Assembly (NCBI GenBank): GCA_049724395.1
Contig: JAUGWO010000088.1
Coordinates: forward strand, 1-64,000
DNA length: 64,000 bases
Direction of reading: 5' to 3'
Origin: Spongospora subterranea f. sp. subterranea
Taxonomy: Eukaryota; Endomyxa: Phytomyxea; Phytomyxea; Plasmodiophorida
Part shown: piece by piece, positions 12,165-24,858 of the stretch
Position numbering within the stretch: position 1 is the stretch's first letter
Layout: every line of letters begins with the position of its first letter
Translations under genes and position numbers: made by a program
Notes under the pieces: generated by a model
The model's input: only the letters and a program-made list of their open reading frames with translations
The model's database searches: none
Told to the model about the DNA's origin: nothing

Positions 12165-14951
12165 CTACGAGAGGATGTCCACTAGACCGAACAATATCAT
12201 GATCAGTACAGTCAACAGACACAGCCCAATAAAGGGGAACACTACTCCAGATTCTACAACTGTTGATTGTGAGAAAGGGATAGCTCCATCCTTATCGATA
12301 AACTCGAACAGGATCTCTCGTTTCGTTTTACCGCAGGTCGTCGCATTCCATCCCAACGATATATCTTCAAAACACACTATTAGATTGCGTTGATGAAAAT
12401 GATGGAACGAGGGCGATTATGGACATATGGATTCAGGCATTCCAATCATGATATTTTGGCGCGATCCTGATTGTGTTGATGCGTCATCGATCTGCAATAT
12501 TGTCACACATTGGTCGGCAGGATCACCATCCCCTGACGCCGTCCTATACATCATCTCAGATGCGCCATTTGAGGGGGAAATATGGGTCAGGGCACCACCA
12601 TGGCGTTATTGTCTGAATCTCAAACATGAACCTCTCTGGGTTGATCGCATCGCCCTCAATCGGTTGCGTATCGACCGTCACTTGAAACACGGAATGTTGT
12701 TCGCCTCGGTCAATGTCGGACACGGCTTTAACTTGCGACGATGATCGTATCTGTCGAACCGATATGACCCTGGCCAGCGCCAACTGATTGCACCCCTGAT
12801 CCCTCCATGGCAGTGTCTCCATATTCAGTCGTGTGATCATCTCATCCCCTGTTCACCATCATCATCAGCCGACCGATCCGACCCCGCTCTTCCCTTCCAA
12901 CCGATGATTCTCCATATCGTCTGATTGCTGTGCTCTTCCGTGTATATCGAGCAGCTGCACCGCACCGATGGGATCTCCTGCTCTTTACACGACCGGTCGG
13001 GCACCGATTGGAATAGCGATATACCGTCGGACAAGGCCGAGATCTGGTCCATATCTGGCCGGTACCCATCCTCATTGAACAACATCATATCGACCTGTTG
13101 TTGTAGTCCCCTCAATACAGATATTGCCAATAAACCTGTTCGATTACCAGAGTCGCATGAAGATCAAGTCCTGTGATCAATTTATGAGTGTTCTTTTGAT
13201 AGATCTCGTGCCCTATCTTGGTCAGGTGTCCATATAAATAAAGCGGGTAAGTTGTACTCGATTGTCAATGTGATCGTTTCCGATAATTTCCCATATCCTA
13301 CGGTTGTGCTAGGTAAGCAACACACGTTCCCCAGATACCCAATAGCGATCGACCTATTCCATGATCGCCCATCAGAATCACGGTTGTGTCTGACGTTATT
13401 GACGATAAGAACTCCTCGAGACCTTCATCAATTTGGGCAACTCTCCGGTATGTCCTTTCATGAGCCTCGTTGGTTTTCAGTACCGAAATCGTCGATTTAG
13501 ATAAGGCCTAACAGCGATGAGAATCGTGAGTATTCCTGGAACTAGACCCGATACGCGTCCTGAATGACCTTGTAGGTCTGTAGGAACTGTGATAGATACG
13601 ATAACAGATAGGTATGCATATGTTGACCAGCGTAGCAGATCTTGTTGATCGTCGACTCGCTGAAGAAATCCCTGACCTTCATCTGCTTCATGATCATGCA
13701 CATCACGTTCCCCAATGTGTGATCGGCCAGTTCGGTGAATCTGAACACCCAATAACGGTTCAGATCAACAGGTTCCCCAATATCCTATTTCATTTTTCAG
13801 ATTACGTCTTCATGAACGACTGCGCCTCGATCAGGGTCAGTGGTTCTTTCACTTTCCGCCTCACAATCCTTGCCATTGACCCGGTGTTCTTCACACACCC
13901 TTCTTCTATGAATCTGCCCAATTGCTTCCGTCAATTGATAGCGCCATGTCAGGTCAACGGGTCAGTTACGCTGTCGCATATCCCTTCATTGAATATCGGT
14001 CCAATATCGACAGATATGAGACGTTCTCTGTGGCTGAATAGTCCTTTGACGACATGCCGAACATCACCGGGGTGAAATTCAGTTTGGTGCCTTTCCCAAC
14101 AGCATTAAATCTGCAACAAATTCAGGGTGTGCCTGCAACATGTTAAAATGGCGTTGACCTTGTAAAATCGATTAATTCGTGGGTAGAACTGGCCATCATT
14201 GTCGATAGGGATCGAGGTAATGTTCGTATTGCGTGTTCTCGTGTTAGGGAATCGATCAGAAGTAAAACGATGTGTTTTGGGTTCGGTCGCGAAGGCGCTG
14301 TTGATGTTGGGCTGACACGAACATGGTAATCCCGGGTATGATCAGATGGACATCGCACGAATATGGACTGATCTTCGGGCGATAATCGTACAGGTGATGT
14401 CTGGGAACAGATTGAGCAGGTTCGGAGGGTGATTGAGGTGGTTTTAAAGCCGTACGAGCGGTTTGGATATTGAGATATTGATGGAATTAGCGGTATTGTA
14501 TATGAGATGGCCAGATGTGCAATGGCCCAACACAGGATGGAGATAATCCCCAACGACATAACTTGATCGTGCTCTGGCGCTGATATTACACCCCTCTAAT
14601 GGATATTGGTCGGGACTCAGCCAATCCTTATAGAACCGATCGTCGATATTATCTGGTATATGGATAGGACATGGACCATCTCGCAATTCCACCGTATTCT
14701 AAACAAACCCATCGTTGGTCGACTGTTCCCGTTCCAGTGTGTCAACTCCTTACCCATATGGATTCCGGCAATGGATGGTATCTGGCAGAATGAGGCTGAT
14801 CGAGGATAAGGGACTTGGAGAGAGGTTCCCGTTGGAGGGCGATGAACTGCAGGGACAGATGAGAGAATATGATGATGAATGTGCCGATGAATATAAACGG
14901 TAGTCCATAATGAACACCAGTACGATAGAGGTTCGATCGCGGCCCGGCCAT
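12165..14951 (-). CDS. DUF229 (sulfatase/alkaline-phosphatase fold) type II membrane protein
   Basis: A multi-exon minus-strand gene. Exon 1 (14951 to 14754) starts with a short cytoplasmic tail and one membrane segment (GLPFIFIGTFIIIFSHLSL). The intron is 55 bases (14753 to 14699) and exon 2 continues with GPCPIHIPDN. DUF229 hallmarks follow in order: HIVLLLIDSLTREHAIRTLP near 14.2 kb, CYAGQHMHTYLLSYLSQFL near 13.6 kb, SDTTVILMGDHGIG near 13.4 kb, and GISLFQSVPDRSCKEQEIP near 13.0 kb. The protein ends with a second hydrophobic segment (VVFPFIGLCLLTVLIMIL) and a stop at 12165. DUF229 proteins share the alkaline-phosphatase/sulfatase fold, but their substrate is unknown to me. Other exon limits are approximate. 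Confidence 0.82.
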
Positions 14952-15264
14952 AGAAATTCAGGAAGATCGGCGACGGCCTGGGGGAATGGTATTGGGGATA
15001 TAAGTGATAGACGATAGATTGTGGCCAAAACGAGAGACAGAAACGACCAATGCCCGCGATAATCTGGACAGATAATACGATTGTCTGACGATCATTAATC
15101 GGTCAACTGTACTCTCGTGATCTGAACTGTTGCACAACCTCCATGAACCAACTTCAACGGCCACACAAGGACGATATCAGCGATCGGTTGGGACAGAGAG
15201 TGAGAACAACCCGAAATAGATATTGTGTATTACAATGGCGATACCCAAGTGACAGGTGATGGCG

Positions 15265-16942
<1,678 letters not shown>

Positions 16943-17084
16943 GATTGATTGGATGGTCGTGATATGCCGGTAATAACCGTATGGGGATATCGAATGGGAA
17001 TGGCCAGTAGATTATCCCCTGTCCAACCTGTATTGATTGTTCTGGGAGACGACAGCGGTAGTCCACCCTGATCTCACAGGATCT

Positions 17085-17300
17085 CACACAGGTTGTGATA
17101 CCCCAGTGAGTGTAGCTGTGTAGGTACATAGGTAGTGTTGGTTGGGCCAGTACCACACCCAGCAAACACTCTACAGTACATCAGTCTGTACACTACACCA
17201 GTGTGGGTGTAGACACTGGTAGTCCGCGCCATGTCCCGTGACTCCCGTCACAGTTACTGTTACTGGCACGGGAGCTAACTGTAACCCCTGTCGGTCAGTG
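17085..17300. repeat. Cluster of short inverted repeats upstream of VPS4
   Basis: Several near-palindromes are packed here, for example CTACACCAGTGTGGGTG followed by TAGACACTGGTAG, and a CACGGGAG/CTCCCGT-type pair. The cluster lies a few hundred bases 5' of VPS4 and could be promoter or replication-related secondary structure. No function is shown. Confidence 0.4.
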
Positions 17301-17441
17301 TCACGACCATCCAAGAAGGTGCCAACGAGTGTTGGGTGTTGTGGCAATTGCCAATGATCATCATCAGATGAACCCCTCTTTTAACCAGTCATGAGGATAG
17401 CGTCTGGCGAGGCAACTCGCCTATCAAATGTGCACACTCAA

Positions 17442-17795
17442 TTACGATATACTCCATAGACATTGGCCATCCAATGATGCATTGCCATATCTACGAATGT
17501 ATCGGTTGCTGTACAGAGAACGCCGCCGATGGTTTTTCATTAAAGATATGAGATAGTGACAAAGCCGCGATATTAACTCGATCGGTGAACCATTTGTTGT
17601 TGAACAATCAACCCATTTCGGTTCCGAAGCATTAATCTGCTGTGTGTTTATGAGGTGAGTTATTGCAGCACCTTTAAGCTGCCGAGTCGGCGTTTTACTA
17701 AAAACGTCGTCGTTAAGTCGAAGGACAATAAGATTCCACAAATTCTGCATCATTATCCCGAATACAATGCTAAACGAAACAAATATCATCGTCAT
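17442..17795 (-). CDS. Hypothetical protein with N-terminal membrane anchor
   Basis: An ATG-initiated frame of 117 codons. It begins with a hydrophobic stretch (MTMIFVSFSIVFGIMMQNLW) suited to a signal anchor, followed by a hydrophilic region with one NAS and one NGS-like site and a basic tract. It has no recognised family. It may be a first exon of a longer minus-strand gene, but downstream exons cannot be placed. The sequence composition looks coding, but an accidental frame cannot be excluded. Confidence 0.35.
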   Translation of the reverse strand: MTMIFVSFSIVFGIMMQNLWNLIVLRLNDDVFSKTPTRQLKGAAITHLINTQQINASEPKWVDCSTTNGSPIELISRLCHYLISLMKNHRRRSLYSNRYIRRYGNASLDGQCLWSIS

Positions 17796-17903
17796 TGCGC
17801 AAGTACATTACATCCCTACAGATGAATGAATACATTTATTCTATGAATCCAATGCCCTTCGATGTGTCCACAATGGTAGACATGGTTGACGAACTGGATT
17901 GCC

Positions 17904-18726
17904 CTAGCATTTGAACTGTATAACCTCGCCTATCATTAGGCCATTTTCTTCGGTACGAGCACCGTTTTTCGCAATCTCGATCAAGTTGCAGAATATGTGC
18001 AAACTTGTTCTGAAAGTTGTCCCTTGACCTGTAGCGATAGGTAAGTGACCGACTCGGCAGCTGGTCGCGTTATTCAATGGCACAAGCCACAGCATGTTCA
18101 ACGGCTCCATCGGAGTTGGATCTGATAACATGCTTTAAAGGACGCGATCCCCGTTTCCCACCAGCGCCCCTTCGAACTTTCATGCAATCCAACGACTTCT
18201 CTTTCACAGCAATACTTTGTGCTGGGCTGGGAGTCGGGATCAGCCTTATAATGCCCAGCGAGTTCTTTGAGGATTTCTTCTGAGGCAGACTGATATGCAT
18301 CATCTCTGTTTGTCGTGGAATATCCACCTCATCATTCTGTTCATCGCCCCCTCTGGAACCGTTCGGTGTTTGAATACATGAGGCGTATTGGCCGCGATCG
18401 TGAAGGAATTGATTGCGATAGACAACGTAATCCCCTTGTCTGTATCGATCATGCAATACCATCACCAAATCATGTTCACAGGACTGTTCTCGTTTAGGTA
18501 ATCTTTGGCAGGATTTAAAAGTGTTCTTTACGTCGATTGATATTTGGGTTTGCTGTCGTTGCCAGTGCGTTGAGGGCCCAATGGGACAACATTGATTGTG
18601 CTCATAAGGCATTATAGGTTTCTCACCGTCCATTGACAACACAATTATCACCAACTGCTGACAACCGTTTATAGCCGTTTCCGGTATCCATTGCAATCGC
18701 ATCGATTCAACAAATATGCTGCTCAA
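17904..18726 (-). other. Overlapping unassigned open frames
   Basis: A minus-strand frame of about 218 codons (18070-18726, no convincing ATG at its beginning) overlaps a second frame (17904-18131). Neither matches a family I know. The longest has a hydrophobic start and a basic C-terminal part (KVRRGAGGKRGSRP). This may be a real exon or a decayed gene. Confidence 0.25.
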
Positions 18727-18769
18727 TACTGTAATGGCTCAAATACCGGCTTTGAATCGTCTTGAAAAC

Positions 18770-18990
18770 CAGATACCAAACCTGTTTTTAGGTTTTGGCA
18801 CTGCCATCAAACACTGCTTGTTAATTTCCTCAGCGACTACGTAAATTTGCCAAAATTTGTCTCAAAAACTGATTTGATGTTCTCGCGTACTCGTATTTCA
18901 TAGTTCATCGGCAGTGTCAGATATTGCAGCCCCCCGGGTTATAACTATTGAATTCTCCAATGCAGTTCCCATCCTGATCCATGCAACACT
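18770..18990 (-). pseudogene. VPS4: Decayed partial copy of the VPS4 MIT/linker exon
   Basis: The DNA aligns by eye with the intact VPS4 exon at about 16.70-16.87 kb: shared blocks include TTAATTTCCTCAGCG, a CTCAA-rich segment and TCGTATTTCATA against TCATATTTCATC. Many substitutions and stops interrupt it and no ATPase part follows, so it is a host-gene pseudogene fragment in the same orientation as VPS4. Confidence 0.7.
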
Positions 18991-19084
18991 CCTTCGTCTT
19001 GGCCAATCAGACCACTCGACGGCTGATGTCTTCTGCATCTTTTGCGTCAAGTGCCATCCCCGTCTTCAGATATAACATCCCCCT

Positions 19085-19190
19085 GTGATGGTGACTACGA
19101 GCTCCTTCAAGGTCATTGCTCTTTCTAATGCAACTGCCGCCTTGACATCATTGAATCCCATCTCTTCCTGTAATCACGCCATTGATAAGT
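19085..19190 (-). pseudogene. VPS4: Second decayed VPS4 N-terminal fragment
   Basis: It matches the first codons of VPS4 (about 16.85-16.94 kb), with shared AGCTCCTT, AAGTCATTGC-like and TGCAACTGCCG blocks. It continues the homology of the fragment at 18.77-18.99 kb after an unrelated gap of about 95 bases, so both probably come from one duplication that later decayed. Confidence 0.65.
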
Positions 19191-19734
19191 CACCTGCCAA
19201 ACCTTTCAAACGTAATTGCATCTACAAATTACAATTCCGACAACGTTGTCGGCAGCTATTAATGATCCCAATATGGCCAATATTGACGATAGGCGGCTAA
19301 TAAAGAGATGGAGTTTATTCGGTCACCGCCCCCATATTTTCTCATGCGGTTGCCACCGGGGAAGAAACCAGATTATTGACTGCAAATGGGTATTTACTGT
19401 TAAGGCGTATTCGTGTGTGTACTGTACATTAATAAAATAAAAGTACAGTTTTGGTGGTCAAAGGATTTTCTCAACGACCAGGAAGAGACTTCAATGATAT
19501 CTATCATGAACGGCACCTTCATCATATCTAATATACTCTACTGTCCGATGCTCAGTTCGGACAACGTCGTATTTAGGTTAAATTGACATCGTTGAGACTG
19601 ATTGGTGACAACTGTGAACCAGAAACCACAAGCACTTCAAGCATGTCTACAATCGTCTATGGCCAGAAACAATCTCTGACGGGATGGGGCCGATTATCTT
19701 GATGATGTCAACGCACAACGTGGGGTGAAGGTGA

Positions 19735-20185
19735 TGGGGCACGAGAATCATGTGTCAACGGTAATCGATCTCGCGATGACTAGCAGAACAACGACTGTGC
19801 CCATCACTGAGAGATACCTCTGAACAAGCGCGACGACTTGGCGAGGAAACAGTTGTGTGATAGTACTTTAATCGCATTCCTCGCTAAAATGGTCCAGAAC
19901 AAAGGATAATGCACATGATTTTGAATATGAAGCTCATGCTTTTCAATGAGTTATCCTTCGTTTTTGGACCACATATGGGATATTCAGGTTTGTTTGGCGA
20001 GAAATGCGACTCAAGTACTATCACGCGATAGTTCACGATATCAAAGCGGCGGTCAAGTATTTAAATGCTGTTCCTCGCCAAGTCGTCAGCGGTTGTTCAG
20101 AGGTGACTCTCAGTAATGGGCACAGTTGATCTGCTGGTCATCGCCAGGTCAATGATCAGTGACACAGAATCCTCGTGGCCTATGT
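19735..20185. repeat. Large foldback (inverted duplication) with coding-like arms
   Basis: Left arm about 19735-19945 and right arm about 19950-20185 are reverse complements at roughly 80 percent by eye, with almost no spacer. The arms contain matching protein endings: plus strand GHENHVSTVIDLAMTSRTTT then VPITERYL and stop; minus strand GHEDSVSLIIDLAMTSRST then VPITESHL and stop. They thus look like two copies of the last exon of one gene placed tail to tail, followed by paired 3' flanks. Confidence 0.75.
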
Positions 20186-20294
20186 TGTAGTGGGAATATG
20201 GTGACGTCGCTGTTGGATATTGGTGCTCGGGGTGCTCGACCAGCCCATCATATAGCGCTTGAATGTCATCAGTTCTGCTGAGTATATCAATCAA
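20097..20294 (-). CDS. C-terminal exon of an unrecognised protein
   Basis: An open minus-strand piece (IDILSRTDDIQALYDGLVEH and onward) ends in IDLAMTSRSTVPITESHL and stop. An inverted relative with conserved residues sits beside it, which argues that the sequence once coded for protein. I do not recognise the family. Upstream exons might include 20548-20811. Confidence 0.35.
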   Translation of the reverse strand: MIDILSRTDDIQALYDGLVEHPEHQYPTATSPYSHYNIGHEDSVSLIIDLAMTSRSTVPITESHL

Positions 20295-20547
20295 TAATGT
20301 GGTCTTGTTGGAGTTCTAATATGTAATAGGCAGATCTTATGAAGGAGGACGATCCCGAATATATCAACACATTGGACGGTGATGGTGAACCCAGTTCAAC
20401 ATATCGTAATCGACAGCTCTGAACGACGGGCCGGTGATAAGTAACTTGGGTCAGCAATTATGATATCAATGGTGGAGTTTGTTCAGGGTGAGAATGGTGA
20501 AACTGCTGGTCAGGTATTTGGTGCCGATCCGAGTTATTGCGATCTGT

Positions 20548-20811
20548 CTAGTCGGTCAGCGATGTCCCTCGCAAAACATCGCAAAACAAGGAACTCGTCA
20601 ACGTTCGACACTCAATGTGAAGGATCGCGTTCATCGCTCGTGCAGTGCCGGTGTCTGGGATGATATCAACAGGATATGGCCAGGAATATGTGGGGGCTGC
20701 TTCCTCGATCATTATGACGACACAATCCTTGAGGATATCGAAGGACCTGACCAATAAGGTCTGGACAGCAAGTTCTAAGGGTCGCTGACGTTCATGATGT
20801 GGTCCCTGCAT
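20548..20811 (-). CDS. Possible exon of an unrecognised minus-strand gene
   Basis: Protein-like open stretch containing RSFDILKDCVVIMIEEAAPT and SWPYPVDIIPDTGTARAMNA. There is no ATG in a good context and no family match. It could belong to the same gene as the C-terminal exon at 20097-20294, given strand and spacing. Low certainty. Confidence 0.3.
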   Translation of the reverse strand: MQGPHHERQRPLELAVQTLLVRSFDILKDCVVIMIEEAAPTYSWPYPVDIIPDTGTARAMNAILHIECRTLTSSLFCDVLRGTSLTD

Positions 20812-22435
20812 TTGTGATTGTGAAATCGCATATTCGCTAGTCCAAAATGCTTGACCGACTGGACCCTTTCATCAAACCGTCAGGATTAAAGGCGGCTGTG
20901 GGAAAACAGACTCCATGATAGCTCTTCCCCTCACAAATGAAGGTGCATGTCCTGCCCGGGTTCATCTGTTTTCAACGGTCGATACAATTAGGCTTCAGCT
21001 ATCACCACAAGTTCATGTTCGCTCGTCGCTACTACCGCCCTCTGTCACTAGCTCCGACCAGGTGAAAATAACTGGTTTTGCCCTGGAGTTGCGGAAGGTG
21101 TTCAAGCAGTCCCTGCTCGTATTACTGTCCCCTTCCTGGCGTTCTTTCCCTTGAAAAGGCACATTCGACAGGTGGCCATTTTGGGTGTTGGCCATGATGA
21201 TACTGATCAGGAATTCGGTCGTGAAAATGCCAGTTCGTTAACGTCGATGTGGAGTATAACTTTATCTATCAGTTGATTCGGCAATCGTTTGAATACTTTG
21301 CCTTCGATTCTGCAGTTAGGTTCTGTTAAGCGTGATCCAGATCTAGCAGGTCGGTGATCATCATCCCGATACTGCCTTGTTTGGCGATTCAGGGGGTCGG
21401 ATAGTGTTTTGACGGGGGCGGTGGTTTCGGCAAAGATGGCGTTGCCGATCGATGATGCGAATCGAAACAGAAACTAGAGTAGGATCAGCTGCGGAAACCT
21501 GGTCGACATTAAACAACTAAATGATTCTTACGCGGCTGGAAAAGGGAACATTGGATAATTTGGACAATAGGCGTGGGTATTTTGGGGCCATCTTCAACAC
21601 ATTACGATCAGTTATACATTTATGATCGAGCCAACCGAAGTTGATGGTTAAAAAAATAGGCGGGGTGGCGCCAATGATGGTTGTCATTTTTCGTTGTCCA
21701 CTCCGGCCATCGTGAGGATTTTCGACAAGTTCTATATGAGATAGTGTCTCAAATAATGTTCAGTTAGACGATCTCATCACGTGATCCAGGTCCAGGCACC
21801 TTCTCAGAAAGGAACCGGTGGGTCGGTGGCTAACCAGCGCAACGAAGACGACGTCAGGTTTGCCCGATGATCAGCGGGAAAGATGAAGAAAATGAGGCTG
21901 TGTGGGTGAGAGTTCCGCCCCCTCAGTAATATCGTATGACCCCAATTTTTCGAAAACGAATTGGTTCGTCACGTCTGTTCACCATTGCGAAGCTCAGTCT
22001 GTTCTGTGTCGAATCTGTTGAGCATTTCGTTGCCCAGACCTGCTTCACGCAATCACGATTCGTCAGCACCTTGTGTTGCGAAGAGCTGGGAAGAGATCGG
22101 GCCTAATTTCTGAATCACCAATGGAACATACAAATGCTCAAGACGTCGTTGTCGTGGATAAGCCGAGATGCGAATGATTTGCAGCTGCAGAGGATCTTGT
22201 CAATCGTCACTTATATCGTGACCCCAGAGACCTTGATCGTGAAGGAATCCAGCGACTAGGTCGTGTTATGATTGACGATCTACAGTATTTGCCCGATGAT
22301 CGTATCCACAATCCCAAGCGAGATGCTCAAACCCGCTGTGCCAGCTGGTTTCCCGAAGTGAGCTGGGCAGTGATGACGAAAGGCATCTGATCGGCGAACA
22401 AAGCGGTCGATAATGTTCTAGTGTGACAAGGATCG
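20812..22435. other. Stretch without recognisable gene
   Basis: Only short open frames on both strands are present. No family, tandem repeat or RNA gene could be identified here. Confidence 0.4.
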
Positions 22436-22560
22436 CCACCAACTTGAACATTTGCAACAGGGGCATGGCGAAGTCCATTTAGTTCGTGTCGGCAATCGGG
22501 AACAACAAAACAGACATCGACGTGCCTCTATTGCAAATGTTCAAGTTTGGGGTGGTCATG
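22420..22560. repeat. Short foldback with matching peptide arms
   Basis: AACTTGAACATTTGCAA near 22.44 kb and its near reverse complement near 22.54 kb form an inverted pair extending about 45 bases. Reading outward from each arm gives [16 protein letters not shown] on minus and [16 protein letters not shown] on plus, so the arms are again copies of one coding-like segment. Confidence 0.6.
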
Positions 22561-22912
22561 TGCAGTATTCAGTCATTAAACGTGCTGTAGGTAATATGTG
22601 GCGAGATCCCGCAACAGTAATCGTGATCGTCACGAATTTCATTGTCAAACTAGAACAGCTGGTTTTGAAAACAGTTTTCGAAGTCCATTTACCCCGGGAT
22701 GGAATTCGATGAAGCAATTCAAACAGGGTTGACGTCATTGTGTACGCATCACGTTCAAATTCGCCAGGCGCTAATTTATTTTGCTGGAGGCGGTGATTTC
22801 GCCATTTTCTTTCCAGATATGGCCGAACTGTTCCAGGTAAGAGAAAAATGTCGCACGCAACTGGTGACAAGCACTTGCTCACGACGAGCGCCATCGATTC
22901 CCTGGACTCCAT
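22556..22912 (-). CDS. Hypothetical protein or first exon
   Basis: An ATG-initiated frame of about 118 codons: [20 protein letters not shown], then a basic segment ([17 protein letters not shown]), then a hydrophobic end. Its start codon lies at a small palindrome (ATTTTACTG..CAGTAAAAT, 22911-22936). There is no recognised domain, and an exon of a larger gene is possible. Confidence 0.3.
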   Translation of the reverse strand: MESRESMALVVSKCLSPVACDIFLLPGTVRPYLERKWRNHRLQQNKLAPGEFERDAYTMTSTLFELLHRIPSRGKWTSKTVFKTSCSSLTMKFVTITITVAGSRHILPTARLMTEYCT

Positions 22913-23076
22913 TTTACTGGAATTTCACAGTAAAATGATAAATCAACAACCCAGCCGGGTAGCGCCAGGAGAAAAGGGGTTTGACTGACAGGGTTGACTC
23001 AGGGTCGGCGGCCTTCTTACAGTCATCGGTCAGCAGTCAAAGGGAACGCACAAGGTACACTGAAGATACTTTAACA

Positions 23077-23252
23077 TACAGTGGCTGCGGCCCTTTCATA
23101 CAGTGGCTGCGGCCCTTTCATACAGTGGCTGCGGCCCTTTCATACAGTGGCTGCAGCCCTTTCATACAGTGGCTGCGGCCCTTTCATACAGTGGCTGCGG
23201 CCCTTTCATACAGTGGCTGCAGCCCTTTCATACAGTGGCTGCGGCCCATTCA
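23077..23252. repeat. 22-base tandem array, eight copies
   Basis: Eight near-identical copies of a 22-base unit containing CAGTGGCTGCGGCCCTTTC. Copies four and seven carry CTGCAG in place of CTGCGG, which suggests a three-copy (66-base) higher-order unit and recent expansion. It lies about 120 bases upstream of the membrane-protein gene that follows. Confidence 0.93.
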
Positions 23253-23375
23253 TACTGTGGCTGAACCAGGTCACTTATAATATCACTTAACCTTCAAAGG
23301 GCGTCCGGTCCAAGCGGCTTATTGTTCCGCCATAGCTGTCCTGCCCCTAGTTTGCATCGACCAGAAGCGCTCGCC

Positions 23376-24075
23376 ATGTGTCTCTTTCCTATGGGCGGGG
23401 GTGCACCCCAGCTTCTCATATCGCCCTCGCCGAAAGCGTTAGAACTGGCGTCACGATTCAAAATTATCCTCCTTATTCACGCCTTACTTTTGATTCCGAT
23501 GGTCGTTGCTGGAAATGCTATCTATAACATCATCAATCTCGTAGGAGTAGGTCTAGGGTAATCTTTCGCGGGTTTGTCTCTAAGAAATTACTTATCTGTT
23601 GGACTAGATACTGGGCTATTCGTAATCCAGATGGGTATGATGTGCAGAAGATTCCATGCTACGCCATTCTTTCTGCCTTCAATTGCTATCTTAACCTGTC
23701 AGATATCATCAGAGCGAGCTTGTTCATATCCAAATCTCCGAATTGGTACATGACAACATTAGTTGTATGCGTTTTTTTCTATGTGATCTCCATAGCGTCA
23801 TCGTTTTATAGGTTGTTGGACCATTTGCTGTTATAATCGGTGTTGTTGGCGTTATCGTAAGCAACGCTCTCTACAATGAGCTTCGAGAGCTGCTCAATCG
23901 TGACGGTCTTGGATCGGTCTTTGGAGGCCCTCCTCAAGCACCCGCACCTCAACAGCAGAGCTTTCCGCCTCCTGGCGATGCTTCTTACCACCCATCTGGC
24001 CGGCCAAGTGGAGCAGCACCATCTGGGTTCAAAGCATTTTCTGGTCAAGGGCATAAGCTCAATGGAAAAAAGTAA
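23376..24075 (+). CDS. Multi-pass membrane protein with SHP-box-like C-terminus
   Basis: The first ATG in a suitable context gives MCLFPMGGGAPQLLIS. Three or four hydrophobic segments follow: FKIILLIHALLLIPMVV, the stretch around SLFISKSPNWYMTTLVVCVF, and FAVIIGVVGVIVSNALYN. At least two short introns lie at about 23.54-23.64 kb and 23.81-23.82 kb; exact ends are ambiguous because several GT/AG pairs keep frame. The cytosolic-looking tail is Pro/Gln-rich and ends FKAFSGQGHKLNGKK and stop. FSGQGHKL resembles the SHP box (as in p47 FSGEGQKL) that binds the N domain of p97/VCP. I do not recognise the membrane family; a role in ER protein turnover is inference. Confidence 0.6.
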
Positions 24076-24079
24076 TGAT

Positions 24080-24855
24080 TATGTATTTAATTTAAACCAT
24101 ATCGGTGTTAGCTTACTGTAATCATTATTTTCTGATCATGAGACTGATCTTGAGAAGTGGGTTTCTAACGTACACATATAAGATTTTGTGAAATTTTTGT
24201 CAATCGCAGAACAGTGCAGCATACTTTGACGACAGAAAGACAGCAATTCGTTATGGAGCTAAGAAGTTTATATAATGTGCATATGGCAATTATGTTGCTC
24301 TGTTCATGTTTAACTTTAACCCAACGACCGTGCCAGGGAGCCGTTGTCGAAAAGCTATTCCATTCCAGCAGCAGCCTTGAAATAAACGACACCTGGACAG
24401 AAACATCCCGTTATTAAAAAGGTGGTGCGATGGGCAAAATGAAACTTCTGTAATTGATCAGTGCTGTGATCGTGGACGAATCACAATTTTTTAGAAACCC
24501 GTTGTGTCAAAGGCCTTTTGTGGATGTTCGAGAAAACGGCATGCCTTCGTATCATTGCACTTATTGGATCGAAAGGCGGCGTTAATTTTCTCAATGAAAG
24601 ACATAAATGTCGGGATCAAACGACATTGAAACCCATGATATCTGGTCCGATATCGGACCGGAGTGATAATTCTCTGCATGATCGTGATGAACCTCCAATG
24701 GGACGGTGTGTGTGTGTGTGTGTGTTGGCCGTGACGTTACTTACATCCGGCGACTAAGGCGGCACATAACACACAGAGACAGCAACCCCCATCACTATCC
24801 CTATACAGCACCCACTCTATCAGCTCATTCCGCTTTCATCACATCATCTGTACCG
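24080..24855. other. Intergenic DNA with a (GT)n run
   Basis: Between the convergent membrane-protein and Pro/Gln-rich genes I see no certain gene. A (GT)n microsatellite lies at about 24705-24726. Short open frames at 24214-24417 (plus) are not convincing. Confidence 0.5.
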
Positions 24856-24858
24856 CCA

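Noticed and set aside
23077-23280. CRISPR-like array
   Set aside because: The 22-base units are contiguous with no spacers, and the DNA is clearly eukaryotic; it is a minisatellite.
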